Shown: piece by piece, positions 31,164 through 41,952 of the stretch
Numbering within the stretch: the first letter of the stretch is position 1
Layout: every line of letters begins with the position of its first letter
Assembly (NCBI RefSeq): GCF_007858365.1
Contig: NZ_VFIO01000003.1
Location: 434,001-498,000 of the forward strand
Length of the DNA: 64,000 nucleotides
From: Pseudomonas saxonica
GTDB taxonomy: Bacteria; Pseudomonadota; Gammaproteobacteria; Pseudomonadales; Pseudomonadaceae
Direction: 5' to 3'
Program-made: the position numbers and the translations under genes
Notes under the pieces: model-generated
The model's database searches: none
What the model was told of the DNA's origin: nothing
What the model saw: only the letters and a program-made list of their open reading frames with translations

Positions 31164-32609
31164 ATGCAATGGGAAGTTGTGATCGGGCTGGAAATTCACT
31201 CCCAGCTCGCCACCCAATCGAAGATTTTCTCCGGTAGCGCCACCACGTTCGGCTCTGAGCCGAACACTCAGGCCAGCCTGGTTGACCTGGGCATGCCAGG
31301 GGTTTTACCGGTGCTCAACGAAGAAGCCGTGCGCATGGCCGTGATGTTCGGCCTGGCGGTTGATGCCGAAATCGGTCAGCACAGCGTGTTTGCCCGCAAG
31401 AACTACTTCTACCCGGATTTGCCCAAGGGCTACCAGATCAGTCAGATGGAACTGCCTATCGTCGGCAAAGGCCATCTGGACATCACACTGGAAGACGGCA
31501 CCGTTAAACGTGTCGGCATCACCCGTGCCCACCTGGAAGAAGACGCGGGTAAAAGCCTGCACGAAGATTTCAGCGGCGCTACCGGCATCGACCTGAACCG
31601 GGCCGGCACGCCGTTGCTCGAAATCGTTTCCGAACCGGACATGCGCAGCGCCAAAGAGGCCGTGGCTTACGTCAAAGCCATGCACGCGCTCGTTCGCTAC
31701 CTGGGCATCTGCGATGGCAACATGGCCGAAGGCTCGTTACGTTGCGACTGCAACGTGTCGATTCGCCCGGTGGGTCAGGCCGAATTCGGTACTCGTTGCG
31801 AGATCAAGAACGTCAACTCGTTCCGCTTCATCGAAAAGGCCATCAACAGCGAAGTTCAGCGCCAGATCGAACTGATCGAAGACGGTGGCAAGGTCATCCA
31901 GCAAACCCGCCTGTATGACCCGAACAAAGATGAAACCCGCGCCATGCGCAGCAAGGAAGAAGCTAACGACTACCGTTACTTCCCCGATCCTGACCTGCTG
32001 CCGGTGGTGATCGAAGATTCGTTTATCGAAGACGTGCGCGCCACCCTGCCAGAACTGCCACCGCAAAAGCGCGAGCGCTTCCAGTCGCAGTTCGGGTTGT
32101 CGGCTTACGACTCAAGCGTACTGGCATCAAGCCGTGAACAAGCGGACTACTTCGAAAAAGTCGTCAGCATCAGTGGCGACGCCAAACTGGCGGCCAACTG
32201 GGTCATGGTTGAGTTGGGCAGCCTGCTCAACAAGCAAGGCCTGGACATTGATCAGTCACCAGTCACTGCCGAACAACTGGGCGGCATGTTGCAACGCATC
32301 AAGGACAACACCATCTCCGGCAAGATTGCCAAAGTGGTGCTTGAAGCAATGGCTAACGGCGAAGGCAGCGCTGACGAGATCATCGAAAAACGCGGCCTTA
32401 AGCAAGTGACAGACAGCGGCGCGATTGAAAAAGTGCTGGATGAAGTACTGGCTGCCAACGCAGAACAAGTCGAGCAATACCGTGCGGCAGACGAAGCCAA
32501 GCGCGGCAAGATGTTCGGCTTCTTCGTCGGTCAGGCCATGAAAGCGTCCAAAGGCAAAGCCAACCCGCAACAGGTCAACGAACTGCTGAAAAGCAAACTC
32601 GAAGGCTAA
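31164..32609 (+). CDS. gatB: Asp/Glu-tRNA amidotransferase subunit GatB
   Basis: GatB binds the misacylated tRNA, phosphorylates the side chain with ATP and amidates it. The 481-residue protein starts [15 protein letters not shown], contains the hallmark [13 protein letters not shown] and [14 protein letters not shown], and ends in the helical YqeY-like tail domain (residues about 330-480) that contacts tRNA. It is the last gene of gatCAB; a REP doublet follows. Confidence 0.98.
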   Translation: MQWEVVIGLEIHSQLATQSKIFSGSATTFGSEPNTQASLVDLGMPGVLPVLNEEAVRMAVMFGLAVDAEIGQHSVFARKNYFYPDLPKGYQISQMELPIVGKGHLDITLEDGTVKRVGITRAHLEEDAGKSLHEDFSGATGIDLNRAGTPLLEIVSEPDMRSAKEAVAYVKAMHALVRYLGICDGNMAEGSLRCDCNVSIRPVGQAEFGTRCEIKNVNSFRFIEKAINSEVQRQIELIEDGGKVIQQTRLYDPNKDETRAMRSKEEANDYRYFPDPDLLPVVIEDSFIEDVRATLPELPPQKRERFQSQFGLSAYDSSVLASSREQADYFEKVVSISGDAKLAANWVMVELGSLLNKQGLDIDQSPVTAEQLGGMLQRIKDNTISGKIAKVVLEAMANGEGSADEIIEKRGLKQVTDSGAIEKVLDEVLAANAEQVEQYRAADEAKRGKMFGFFVGQAMKASKGKANPQQVNELLKSKLEG

Positions 32610-32621
32610 AGCAATGCGAAA

Positions 32622-32757
32622 CCCGTAGCAGCTGCCGCAGGCTGCGTCCGATTGCGAAGCGATCGTAAATCAGGAACCGCGGTTCAAAGTTTGAATTGAA
32701 CACTTCTGGTTTACGACGGCTTCGCCGCCGAACGCAGCCTGCGGCAGCTGCTACGGG
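32622..32757. repeat. Inverted REP doublet (REPIN-like) between gatB and the RlpA-family gene
   Basis: A perfect 26-base inverted repeat flanks this element: 32622-32647 pairs with 32732-32757 (each arm holds the core GCAGCTGCCGCAGGCTGC or its complement). Inside each arm lies a second, imperfect palindromic part (GATTGCGAAGCGATC on the left; GACGGCTTCGCCGCC on the right) of the small REP hairpin type. The spacer includes GGTTCAAAGTTTGAATTGAAC. This is the usual structure of paired Pseudomonas REP sequences mobilised by RAYT transposases. It may also protect the 3' end of gatCAB mRNA. Confidence 0.85.
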
Positions 32758-32789
32758 CGGCATTTTTCATAGCAATATAAGGATTCCCC

Positions 32790-33161
32790 ATGAAGCAGCT
32801 ACTCGGCGCCTGCGCCCTGCTCAGCTTGCTCGCCGGCTGTGCCAGCCATGACATTGACCCTCGCGGTTATGACAAGACAGGCATGGCCTCTTATTACGGC
32901 GCTCGCCATCACGGCAAACGCACTGCCAGCGGTGAACCCTTCAACCAGCACGGTCTCACCGCCGCCCACCCCAGCCTGCAATTTGGCAGCCGGGTACTGG
33001 TGACCAACCTCAGCAACGACAAGTCTGTTGTGGTCCGCATCAATGATCGCGGCCCGCATACACGAGGGCGAATCATTGATCTGTCTCGTCAGGCCGCTCA
33101 ACAGTTGGATATGCTGCGCAGCGGCACTGCTAAAGTCCGCGTGCAGGGCTTGAGCGATTAA
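32790..33161 (+). CDS. Short RlpA-family lipoprotein (double-psi beta-barrel)
   Basis: A 123-residue lipoprotein with signal peptide and lipobox LLAGC (Cys18), followed by a double-psi beta-barrel of the RlpA type: [30 protein letters not shown] and the conserved [18 protein letters not shown]. Longer RlpA proteins are septal lytic transglycosylases acting on naked glycan strands. This member lacks the SPOR domain, so septal targeting through SPOR is not expected. The conserved Asp in RINDRGP and His in GPHTRGR are present, so enzymatic activity is possible. Confidence 0.88.
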   Translation: MKQLLGACALLSLLAGCASHDIDPRGYDKTGMASYYGARHHGKRTASGEPFNQHGLTAAHPSLQFGSRVLVTNLSNDKSVVVRINDRGPHTRGRIIDLSRQAAQQLDMLRSGTAKVRVQGLSD

Positions 33162-33169
33162 TCGAGGGG

Positions 33170-34249
33170 GTGGGTATTTTCGGGTTGAACGCATTATCTG
33201 CGTGGAGCTTGCTGCAATTGCTCGGCGGCCTTGTGCTGTTGATCGCCGGAGCACAACTGCTGGTGCGCTGCGCCGAGCACATCGCCGCTAAATTGAAGGT
33301 TCGCCCGCTACTCATCGGCTTGACCGTTGTCGCGATGGGCAGCAGCGCGCCGCAAATGACGGTCAGTCTGCAAGCGGCATTCAACGACACGGCAGACATT
33401 GCCGTCGGCAGTGTCATTGGCAGTAACATTTTCAACATCCTTGTCACCCTTGGCCTCTCGGCCTTGATCATTCCGCTGCGGGTATCGCGCCAACTGGTGC
33501 GAATCGACATCCCGTTGATGATCCTCGCCAGCGCCATGGTCTTCACGCTGGCCCTGAACCATCAGCTCGACCGTCTGGACGGGGTCTTGCTACTGGGCGG
33601 CCTGCTGATCTACCTGCTCCTGCTGCTGCACCAATCGCGCCACAGCGGCCATCATCACCCCCATCACGATCGCCCGCCGACGTCATGGCTACGCACGCTC
33701 TCGCTGATGGGTTGCGCGTTGCTGCTCCTGGGGATTGCCGGCCACCTGCTGTTGGGGGCGGCACTGGAGGTGGCCTCAGAACTCGGCTTGTCAGAACGCA
33801 TCATCGGCCTGACCATTGTCGCCGTCAGCACCTCACTGCCCGAATTGGCGACCTCCTTGATCGCCGCGTTTCGCGGCCAGCGTGAAATAGCCGTCGGCAA
33901 CGTGATTGGCAGCAACGTATTCAACCTGCTGGGGGTGCTTGGGCTCACCGCCCTGCTGGCACCCTCACCGTTATCCGTTTCGCCTAATGCACTGGCCTTC
34001 GACCTGCCAGTCATGCTCGGGGTCGCGGTACTGTGCTTGCCCGTGTTCTATAGCGGCTATCGCATCACACGGTTGGAGGGTTTGCTGTTTCTGGGTTTGT
34101 ATCTGGCATATGGGCTGCACGTGGTGTCATTCACTACCGGCATGCCGCTGGCAAGCAAGCTCGAACACCTGATGTTCTTTTATATCCTGCCGGCATTGCT
34201 GGTGTTTGTGCTGTTGAGCGCCGTGCAAGCATGGCGTCGGCAGCACTGA
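33170..34249 (+). CDS. Calcium/sodium exchanger, YrbG family
   Basis: A 359-residue membrane protein of the CaCA superfamily (K-dependent Na/Ca exchanger-related, YrbG). The two alpha repeats are clear: GSSAPQMTVSLQAAF with VGSVIGSNIFNILVTLG, and STSLPELATSLIAAF with VGNVIGSNVFNLLGVLG, carrying the ion-binding acidic and Asn residues. About ten hydrophobic segments, with a His-rich cytoplasmic loop (HHHPHHDRPP) in the middle that could bind metal. The start is a GTG at 33170 with GAGG close upstream; no ATG precedes the first helix, so the N-terminus is uncertain. Confidence 0.9.
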   Translation: MGIFGLNALSAWSLLQLLGGLVLLIAGAQLLVRCAEHIAAKLKVRPLLIGLTVVAMGSSAPQMTVSLQAAFNDTADIAVGSVIGSNIFNILVTLGLSALIIPLRVSRQLVRIDIPLMILASAMVFTLALNHQLDRLDGVLLLGGLLIYLLLLLHQSRHSGHHHPHHDRPPTSWLRTLSLMGCALLLLGIAGHLLLGAALEVASELGLSERIIGLTIVAVSTSLPELATSLIAAFRGQREIAVGNVIGSNVFNLLGVLGLTALLAPSPLSVSPNALAFDLPVMLGVAVLCLPVFYSGYRITRLEGLLFLGLYLAYGLHVVSFTTGMPLASKLEHLMFFYILPALLVFVLLSAVQAWRRQH

Positions 34250-34258
34250 AGCATGGTG

Positions 34259-35200
34259 TTAAATCCAGCCACCCCACTGCAACACAAAAATCCCGATGTT
34301 GGTGGTGATTGCCGCCATCAAGGTGGTGATCACGATAATCGCCGCGGCCAATTCATGATTGCCATTGGCCGCCCGTGCCATGACATAACTGGCGGCGGCC
34401 GTCGGGCTGGCGAAGTATAAAAACAACGTCCCCAGTTCAGCCCCGCGAAAACCACAGAGCCAAGCGCCCAAAGTAGCCAGCAACGGCAAACTGACCATTT
34501 TGACCAGACTGGCACTCACCGCTACCTTGCCGCTTTTTCGCAAGCTGGCCAGCGACAGCGTGCCGCCAATACAGATCAGCGCCAGCGGCAAGGTCATTGC
34601 GGCCAGGTATTCCCCAGAGGCCTGCAACCAGCCGGGCAGGCCAATCTTAAAGGCCGCAAAGGGTACAGCCGCCAACACACTGATGATCAGCGGGTTCTTG
34701 ACCACACTTTTGCAAATGCTCCACGGGTCAGACTTGATCACCGGGCTGTAAACCGCCAGCACAATGGTCGACAAGGTGTTGAAGAGCAAAATCACCAGAC
34801 CGGCGAGCACCGCTCCCAGCGAAATGCCGTAGTCACCGTACATGCTGGCCGCCAGCGCCAACCCGATAACCCCGTTATTACCGCGAAACGCACCTTGTGT
34901 GTAGATGCCACGGTCTTCACGCGGGCACCGCCAAATCGCCCAACCCCATGCCAATGCAAAGCTGACCAGCGTTGCCAGCGTGAAGTAGCCGAGCACTTTG
35001 GGCTGCATGGCAGCCCTGAGGTCAGCGTGCAAAATACCCAGAAACAACAACGCCGGCATGGTGACGTTAAACACCAGAGCCGACGCAGTATGGATAAAGT
35101 TGTCATTGATCCAGCCCACACGCTTGAGCGCCACGCCTAAAAACAACATGGCAAATACGGGGGCGGTAATAGAGAGCGTCTGAAGGAAAATGGCCAGCAT
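34259..35200 (-). CDS. AEC-family permease
   Basis: A 313-residue membrane protein of the auxin efflux carrier (AEC/Mem_trans) family with about ten transmembrane segments. The sequence opens MLAIFLQTLSITAPVFAMLF and ends with a hydrophobic helix. Bacterial members move organic acids such as malate or malonate, or amino acids; the substrate cannot be deduced here. It converges with the exchanger gene 9 bases away. There is no co-transcribed enzyme that would suggest a substrate. Confidence 0.87.
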   Translation of the reverse strand: MLAIFLQTLSITAPVFAMLFLGVALKRVGWINDNFIHTASALVFNVTMPALLFLGILHADLRAAMQPKVLGYFTLATLVSFALAWGWAIWRCPREDRGIYTQGAFRGNNGVIGLALAASMYGDYGISLGAVLAGLVILLFNTLSTIVLAVYSPVIKSDPWSICKSVVKNPLIISVLAAVPFAAFKIGLPGWLQASGEYLAAMTLPLALICIGGTLSLASLRKSGKVAVSASLVKMVSLPLLATLGAWLCGFRGAELGTLFLYFASPTAAASYVMARAANGNHELAAAIIVITTLMAAITTNIGIFVLQWGGWI

Positions 35201-35267
35201 GTCAGCACGCTCTAGGACGTAAGCAAGCTAACGGTATACCAGCTTTTTGGGCAAAGGTTAAGACAGG

Positions 35268-35741
35268 TCAAACGAACTGCGCACGCATCCAGGCCTGATA
35301 TTCAGCCACACCTGGCTCCCCCTCACGAGGTGCCCAGTGGGCCAGCTCACCGTCTCCCACGGGTTGATAGGGCCCGGCTTTGCATTCAAACATCAAGCTG
35401 TCCGGTTCCAGTACCACCAAGGCATGAAACACACCTGGCGGCAGATCAACCCCAAGGCTATCACCGCCCGCTTGCAACACGCGCTTGTCGAGTACCTGAC
35501 CGTCTTCATCGAAGATCAGTACCCCCAGTGTGCCCCTGAGCACCAACAAGGTTTCAGCCTTCTCGCTGCTCAAATGGCGATGCGGCGGCACATAGGTTGA
35601 CGGTTGCAGCCCGACCACCATGCGATGGCAAGACTCCTGCATCTGATGCAGGTTGTGATGCTGGCGACCGCGAGGGTTACCGGCAGCTTTCTCGGCCAGA
35701 TCGTCAAACAGTGATTTATCAAGAAAGCGTGGGCTAACCAT
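35268..35741 (-). CDS. WbuC-type cupin metalloprotein
   Basis: A 157-residue single-domain cupin. It resembles the WbuC family: RQHHNLHQMQESCHRM, then cupin motif 1 PHRHLSSEKAETLLVLRG with metal-binding His/Glu, and motif 2 PPGVFHALVVL. WbuC genes often sit in O-antigen clusters, but this one does not, and its function is unknown. It lies 17 bases before hpt on the same strand (downstream of it), so the two may be co-transcribed. Confidence 0.82.
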   Translation of the reverse strand: MVSPRFLDKSLFDDLAEKAAGNPRGRQHHNLHQMQESCHRMVVGLQPSTYVPPHRHLSSEKAETLLVLRGTLGVLIFDEDGQVLDKRVLQAGGDSLGVDLPPGVFHALVVLEPDSLMFECKAGPYQPVGDGELAHWAPREGEPGVAEYQAWMRAQFV

Positions 35742-35758
35742 AGGAAAAACGTCCTTGT

Positions 35759-36316
35759 TTACAAACCTTTAACCGCGTAAATGCCGGCAGCGTTACGCCA
35801 GTAGCCTTTGTAATCCATGCCATAACCAAAGATGTAACGGTCAATGCACGGCAACCCTGCGTAATCGGCTTTCAGGCCAGGGCTCGCTTTGCGGTCATGC
35901 TCTTTATCAATCAGTACGGCAGTATGAACTTGACGGGCACCCGCGTGCTTGCAGAAATCCACAATCGCGCTAAGGGTGTGACCCTCGTCGAGAATGTCAT
36001 CAATAATCAGCACGTGACGGTCCATAAAGGACACTTCCGGCTTGGCTTTCCAGAACAGGTCACCGCCGCTGGTTTGGTTGCGATAGCGCGTGGCGTGCAG
36101 GTAAGACGATTCAAGCGGGAATTTCAGGTGGGTGAGCAGCTTGCCAGCAAAAATCAGGCCGCCGTTCATCACACAGAACACCACTGGATTGGTCTCAGCC
36201 ATTTCGGCTGTGATTTGCGCGCCGACACGGGCGATAGACGCCTCGACTTCAGCTTCGGTGTACAGGCAGTCAGCCTCTCGCATGACTTGACGGATATGCT
36301 CGAGATCAGCAGACAT
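35759..36316 (-). CDS. hpt: Hypoxanthine-guanine phosphoribosyltransferase
   Basis: Hpt salvages hypoxanthine and guanine to IMP and GMP with PRPP. The 185-residue type I PRTase shows the PRPP motif VLIIDDILDEGHTLSA, an N-terminal catalytic loop region (SYLHATRYRN) and the purine-contact Phe/Tyr near YIFGYGMDYKGYWRN. I start at MSADLEHIRQVM, with GGAG upstream, instead of the longer open frame beginning MPAFLAQPP. It is divergent from upp, putting purine and pyrimidine salvage side by side. Confidence 0.95.
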   Translation of the reverse strand: MSADLEHIRQVMREADCLYTEAEVEASIARVGAQITAEMAETNPVVFCVMNGGLIFAGKLLTHLKFPLESSYLHATRYRNQTSGGDLFWKAKPEVSFMDRHVLIIDDILDEGHTLSAIVDFCKHAGARQVHTAVLIDKEHDRKASPGLKADYAGLPCIDRYIFGYGMDYKGYWRNAAGIYAVKGL

Positions 36317-36481
36317 GACGCTCTCCAGGGGGGGTTGTGCAAGAAAAGCGGGCAAAGGTACGCATCCGCATGGCTCAGATCAAGCATTTATGGACTAACG
36401 TGCACTAATGTCTGTAGGACATAACCTCGGATTAGATTAATCTAGGCCGGTTTTTTTGCCTGCCCCCCGGAGTCTTTCCCT

Positions 36482-37120
36482 ATGCCCACTCTTGAGATCC
36501 GCCATCCGCTGATCCGCCACAAACTCGGCTTGATGCGCCGCGCTGACATTAGCACGAAGAACTTCCGTGAGCTCGCACAGGAAGTCGGCGCGCTGCTGAC
36601 TTACGAAGCCACTAAAGATCTGACGCTCGAATCCTACGAAATTGCAGGGTGGAGCGGCAAAGTTATGGTTGAAAAAATTGCCGGTAAGAAAATTACCGTC
36701 GTACCTATCCTGCGCGCCGGTATCGGCATGCTGGAAGGTGTTCTGAGCCTGATCCCGGGTGCCAAAGTAAGTGCTGTAGGCGTTGCCCGCAACGAAGAAA
36801 CCCTGCAAGCCCACACTTACCTGGAAAAACTGGTACCGGAAATCGATGAGCGTCTGGCGATGATCATTGACCCGATGCTGGCCACCGGTTCGTCGATGGT
36901 TGCCACCATTGACCTGTTGAAGAAAGCCGGCTGTAAAGAAATCCGCGCCATGGTGCTGGTTGCCGCGCCAGAAGGTATTGCAGCGGTTGAAGCAGCACAC
37001 CCTGACGTGACCATCTACACCGCCTCCATTGATGAGCGCCTTGACGATCATGGCTACATCATTCCGGGCTTGGGTGATGCCGGCGACAAGATCTTCGGCA
37101 CCAAGCAAAAGGACGCATAA
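36482..37120 (+). CDS. upp: Uracil phosphoribosyltransferase
   Basis: Upp converts uracil and PRPP to UMP. The 212-residue protein has the family start [19 protein letters not shown], the PRPP loop [18 protein letters not shown], and the uracil-binding [16 protein letters not shown] near the C-terminus. uraA begins 1 base after the stop codon, so uptake and salvage are coupled in one operon. Confidence 0.97.
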   Translation: MPTLEIRHPLIRHKLGLMRRADISTKNFRELAQEVGALLTYEATKDLTLESYEIAGWSGKVMVEKIAGKKITVVPILRAGIGMLEGVLSLIPGAKVSAVGVARNEETLQAHTYLEKLVPEIDERLAMIIDPMLATGSSMVATIDLLKKAGCKEIRAMVLVAAPEGIAAVEAAHPDVTIYTASIDERLDDHGYIIPGLGDAGDKIFGTKQKDA

Positions 37121-37121
37121 C

Positions 37122-38396
37122 ATGCAGGACGAGTTCAACGACCCGCTCTGGCGCCAGATCATTTCTGGTGCGCAGATGCTCTTCGTGGCCTTTGGCGCGT
37201 TGGTGTTGATGCCTCTGATTACAGGCCTCGACCCTAACGTTGCGCTGTTCACGGCGGGTCTCGGGACTCTGCTGTTCCAGATCGTGACCCGGCGCCAGGT
37301 GCCGGTCTTTCTGGCGTCGAGTTTTGCGTTTATCACCCCGATCATTCTCGCCAAAGGCCAATTTGGCCTGGCAGCGACGATGGGCGGCGTCATGGCAGCC
37401 GGTTTCGTGTACACCTTTCTCGGGTTTGCAGTGAAACTCAAAGGCACCGGTTTTATTGACCGCCTTCTGCCACCCGTGGTGATTGGCCCGGTCATCATCT
37501 CGATCGGCCTGGCGATGGCACCGATTGCTGCGCACATGGCCATGGGCCGTGCGGAAGATGGCACCGAACTGATCCACTACCAAACCGCCATGCTGATCTC
37601 GATGCCAGCCTTACTGACCACCTTGATCGTGGCGGTATTCGGCAAAGGGATTTTCCGTCTGGTACCCATCATTGCGGGCGTTCTGGTCGGTTTTGGCATG
37701 GCGTTCTACTTCGGCGTCGTCGACACCGCCAAGATCGCGGCAGCCCCTTGGTTCGCCTTGCCGCACTTCACGGCTCCCGAGTTCAACTGGCAAGCAATTC
37801 TGTTTATCGTGCCCGTGGCGTTGGCCCCGGCCATTGAACACATTGGTGGCGTGATAGCCGTGGGCAGCGTGACTGGCCGCGACTACCTGAAAAATCCGGG
37901 CCTGCATCGCACGTTGTTTGGTGACGGCATTGCCACCACCGCAGCGGGATTGCTCGGCGGCCCACCCAACACCACCTACGCCGAAGTGACGGGCGCAGTG
38001 ATGCTGACCAAGAACTACAACCCGAAAATCATGACCTGGGCAGCGATCTTCGCTATCAGCCTGGCCTTTATCGGCAAGTTCGGCGCATTGCTGCAAAGCA
38101 TTCCGGTGCCGGTGATGGGCGGGATTCTGTGCCTGTTGTTCGGTTCGATTGCAGCCGTGGGCATGAACACCCTGATTCGCCATCAAGTCGACCTCAGTGA
38201 AGCGCGCAATCTGGTGATTGTGTCGGTGACTCTGGTGTTTGGTATTGGCGGCGTGCTGATCGGCACGGGGATGGGCCCGGAAGACTTCGGTCTTAAAGGC
38301 ATCGCGTTGTGCGCCATCGTGGCGATCGCGCTGAACCTGATACTGCCGGGTAATGACAGTTGGAAAAAGAAGAAAGGTGATGAGCCGATTATCTAA
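37122..38396 (+). CDS. uraA: Uracil permease (NCS2 family)
   Basis: A 424-residue nucleobase:proton symporter with about 14 transmembrane segments. NCS2 signatures are present: IEHIGGVIAVGSVTGRDYL (substrate-binding Glu region) and NTTYAEVTGAVMLT. Coupling to upp indicates uracil as substrate. I start at MQDEFNDPLWRQI; the open frame further upstream lies inside upp in another frame. Confidence 0.95.
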   Translation: MQDEFNDPLWRQIISGAQMLFVAFGALVLMPLITGLDPNVALFTAGLGTLLFQIVTRRQVPVFLASSFAFITPIILAKGQFGLAATMGGVMAAGFVYTFLGFAVKLKGTGFIDRLLPPVVIGPVIISIGLAMAPIAAHMAMGRAEDGTELIHYQTAMLISMPALLTTLIVAVFGKGIFRLVPIIAGVLVGFGMAFYFGVVDTAKIAAAPWFALPHFTAPEFNWQAILFIVPVALAPAIEHIGGVIAVGSVTGRDYLKNPGLHRTLFGDGIATTAAGLLGGPPNTTYAEVTGAVMLTKNYNPKIMTWAAIFAISLAFIGKFGALLQSIPVPVMGGILCLLFGSIAAVGMNTLIRHQVDLSEARNLVIVSVTLVFGIGGVLIGTGMGPEDFGLKGIALCAIVAIALNLILPGNDSWKKKKGDEPII

Positions 38397-38406
38397 ATCG
38401 GCTTGA

Positions 38407-38467
38407 CCCTCACCCTGCCTTGGCTTTTAGTCCCCTCTCCCTCTGGGAGAGGGTTAGGGTGAGGGGC
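38407..38467. terminator. Nested hairpin between convergent uraA and hemH
   Basis: CCCTCACCCT (38407-38416) pairs with AGGGTGAGGG (38456-38465), and inside it CCCTCTCCC pairs with GGGAGAGGG around 38433-38453. It sits exactly between two convergent stop codons. The T-run after it is short (CTTTTG), so it is a bidirectional terminator-like structure; its sequence also resembles a dispersed repeat common in proteobacterial genomes. Confidence 0.6.
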
Positions 38468-38476
38468 TTTTGACCT

Positions 38477-39502
38477 TTAGAGCGCCATCGGCGCCCGTTC
38501 ACATAATGTATTCAGCGCCTTGGCCCACTCAGGGTTGTCATTGAGACACGGCACAAGCACCAACTCTTCCCCCCCCGCCTCAATAAACTGCTCGCGCCCA
38601 CGATCGCCAATCTCTTCCAGGGTTTCAATGCAATCGGCCACAAACGCCGGGCACATCACCAACACCTTCTTCACACCTTGCTTGGCCAACTCATCCAGAC
38701 GTGCCTCGGTATAAGGTTCGATCCACTTCGCTCGGCCCAAACGCGACTGGAACGCGACTGACCATTGCCCCTCAGCCAAGCCCATGCGCTGCGCAAAAGC
38801 TTGCGCCGTTCGCAGGCATTGCGCCCTATAGCACGTAGCCATGACCGCAGGCGACGCATACTGGCAGCAGTCCTCACTCTTCAGGCAGTGATTGCCGGTG
38901 GGGTCGAGCTTATGCAAGTGCCGCTCGGGCAAACCATGAAAACTCAGCAGCAGGTGATCGTAATCCTGCTCAAGGTGCGGCCTGGCACTCTCCACCAAGG
39001 CATCCAGGTATTCAGGCTGATCATAAAACGGCTGCACAATTGAAAACTGCACCGCCAGCTTTTTGGTTTTGACCACCCGCTTGGCTTCTTCAATCACCGT
39101 AGTCACCGTACTGTCGGCGAACTGTGGATAAAGCGGCGCAAGCGTGACCTTTTTAATCCCTTGAGCCGCCAAACGGGTCAACACCGTTTCGATGGAAGGC
39201 TCGCCATAGCGCATGGCCAATTCCACCGGCCCCTGTTTCCACTCCTTGGTCATAGCCTGCTGCAAGCGCCGACTAAGGACTACAAGTGGTGATCCTTCGT
39301 CCCACCAGATGGACGCATAGGCATGGGCTGACTGCTCGGGACGCTTGATCAGGATCAGCGACACAATCAAACGCCTCAAGGGCCACGGCACGTCAATGAC
39401 GTACGGGTCCATCAAAAACTGGTTCAAGTAGCTGCGTACATCCGCTACCGAAGTAGAGGCCGGCGAACCCAGGTTAACCAGCAAAAGCGCGTGCTCGGTC
39501 AT
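38477..39502 (-). CDS. hemH: Ferrochelatase
   Basis: HemH inserts Fe(II) into protoporphyrin IX, the last step of haem synthesis. The 341-residue protein starts [16 protein letters not shown]. It carries the catalytic His in [16 protein letters not shown] and the Glu in the [18 protein letters not shown] region. Four Cys in [20 protein letters not shown] are a Pseudomonas-type variation that could bind a cluster or metal. The frame extends 98 codons upstream through the next gene, but that part is not ferrochelatase. It follows the TIGR01777 gene by 13 bases. Confidence 0.95.
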   Translation of the reverse strand: MTEHALLLVNLGSPASTSVADVRSYLNQFLMDPYVIDVPWPLRRLIVSLILIKRPEQSAHAYASIWWDEGSPLVVLSRRLQQAMTKEWKQGPVELAMRYGEPSIETVLTRLAAQGIKKVTLAPLYPQFADSTVTTVIEEAKRVVKTKKLAVQFSIVQPFYDQPEYLDALVESARPHLEQDYDHLLLSFHGLPERHLHKLDPTGNHCLKSEDCCQYASPAVMATCYRAQCLRTAQAFAQRMGLAEGQWSVAFQSRLGRAKWIEPYTEARLDELAKQGVKKVLVMCPAFVADCIETLEEIGDRGREQFIEAGGEELVLVPCLNDNPEWAKALNTLCERAPMAL

Positions 39503-39515
39503 GCAACATCCTATT

Positions 39516-40418
39516 TCAGAGGCGGGCGGACAAATCATCCAGCGCCGCACGTAAATCAGTGAACTGAAAAATGAACCCGGTGGCCAGCAATCGGGCCGGT
39601 GTCGCCCGCTGACCACCCAGCAACAACAGTGACAACTCACCCAAACCGACCCGCAGCACAAACGCGGGCAACGGTAAAAATGCCGGGCGATGCAACACTT
39701 GACCCAAGGTTTTGGCAAATTCGGCATTACGTACAGGGTACGGCGCGCAGGCATTATATGGGCCGGTCGCGGCATTCTCATGCACAAGAAAATCAATCAG
39801 AGCTATTTGGTCTTTGATATGAATCCACGGCATCCATTGCCGCCCATTGCCTATCGGGCCGCCCAGCGCCAGCTTGAAGGGCAGCAACAAACGTGACAAA
39901 AAGCCACCTTCAGCAGCCAGTACCAGCCCCGTGCGCACCAACACCACACGTATGCCCAATGCTTGAGCACGCTGCGCTGTTTCTTCCCAAGCGATACACA
40001 GATGGCTGGCGAAGTCGTCATTGACCGGAGGCGATTCCTCCGTCAGTTCGCGCTCGCCACCATCGCCGTACCACCCCACAGCCGATCCGGAGACCAATAC
40101 CGAAGGCTTCTGTTCGCGGCTTTCAAGCCAGGCCACGAGTGTTTCAGTCAGAGTAATTCGACTGCTCCACAGCACAGACTTGCGCTTACGAGTCCACGGG
40201 CGATCTGCTATCGGCGCACCAGCCAAGTTAATGACCGCATCCAACGGTTCTTGACCCAGCTCTTCAAGAACGGCAACACCCCTGACTCCCTCACCACACA
40301 ATTCCCTCACACGCTCAGGGCGCCGACTCAATACACTCAGGCGATAGCCTTTGGCCAGCCAATGCCGGCAAAGCTGGCGACCGATCAAGCCTGTACCGCC
40401 GGTCAGCAAAATGTGCAT
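39516..40418 (-). CDS. TIGR01777 family NAD(P)-dependent epimerase
   Basis: A 300-residue extended SDR of the TIGR01777/YfcH family. The nucleotide-binding [14 protein letters not shown] is at the N-terminus, [20 protein letters not shown] holds the family-specific WYG motif, and DUF1731 forms the C-terminus ([15 protein letters not shown]). The substrate is unknown. It is co-directional with hemH and starts 124 bases from a near-perfect LitR/PplR operator, so it may belong to the light regulon. Confidence 0.9.
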   Translation of the reverse strand: MHILLTGGTGLIGRQLCRHWLAKGYRLSVLSRRPERVRELCGEGVRGVAVLEELGQEPLDAVINLAGAPIADRPWTRKRKSVLWSSRITLTETLVAWLESREQKPSVLVSGSAVGWYGDGGERELTEESPPVNDDFASHLCIAWEETAQRAQALGIRVVLVRTGLVLAAEGGFLSRLLLPFKLALGGPIGNGRQWMPWIHIKDQIALIDFLVHENAATGPYNACAPYPVRNAEFAKTLGQVLHRPAFLPLPAFVLRVGLGELSLLLLGGQRATPARLLATGFIFQFTDLRAALDDLSARL

Positions 40419-40520
40419 GAGGTGATCCTCGCTGTAAGTTTTATCGGATGCACTGGTCTATTTTTAAAGAAAGCCCAATCCTCAGGGCCTCTGACCTGAA
40501 AGAAGAATAGGCCAGACTGA

Positions 40521-41812
<1,292 letters not shown>

Positions 41813-41855
41813 TAGACGCCCTCCCCCCTGCGAACCCCGCAACCTCACAAATAGC

Positions 41856-41879
41856 TGTACAAGTAATTTGACTTGTACA
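41856..41879 (+). promoter_or_regulatory. LitR/PplR operator 1 (exact match)
   Basis: TGTACA (41856-41861), 12 bases, TGTACA (41874-41879): an exact match to the direct repeat reported for P. putida PplR1. The second half-site lies in the spacer of the promoter listed next, so a bound regulator would block RNA polymerase. Confidence 0.85.
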
Positions 41880-41895
41880 ACGCCAAGCCTATGAT
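41868..41895 (+). promoter_or_regulatory. Promoter of the light/photolyase operon
   Basis: TTGACT (41868-41873) and TATGAT (41890-41895) are separated by 16 bases and match sigma-70 -35 and -10 elements. It is 58 bases before the first gene. Operator 1 overlaps the -35 and the spacer; operator 2 lies just downstream of the -10, across the expected start of transcription. Confidence 0.7.
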
Positions 41896-41905
41896 GAACT
41901 CAAGT

Positions 41906-41929
41906 TGTACATCTTACAAAAGATGTACA
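41906..41929 (+). promoter_or_regulatory. LitR/PplR operator 2 (exact match)
   Basis: A second exact TGTACA-N12-TGTACA (41906-41911 and 41924-41929), 50 bases after operator 1, close to five turns of B-DNA. This phasing would suit cooperative binding on one face of the helix. Confidence 0.85.
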
Positions 41930-41952
41930 AGAAATTCTTGGAGGTTCATGAC

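Noticed and set aside
36437..37564. 375-codon minus-strand frame across upp and uraA
   Set aside because: Antisense to two genes with full motifs; no domain or ribosome binding site.
38407..38467. CRISPR-like or tandem repeat
   Set aside because: A single nested inverted repeat only; no direct repeats with spacers are seen anywhere in the window.
39503..39796. 98-residue N-terminal extension of ferrochelatase
   Set aside because: It lies inside the TIGR01777 gene in another frame; [13 protein letters not shown] is the conserved start.
41813..41952. Cobalamin riboswitch before the LitR-type operon
   Set aside because: The 140-base leader shows the operators and a promoter but no B12-box-like conserved sequence or suitable structure.
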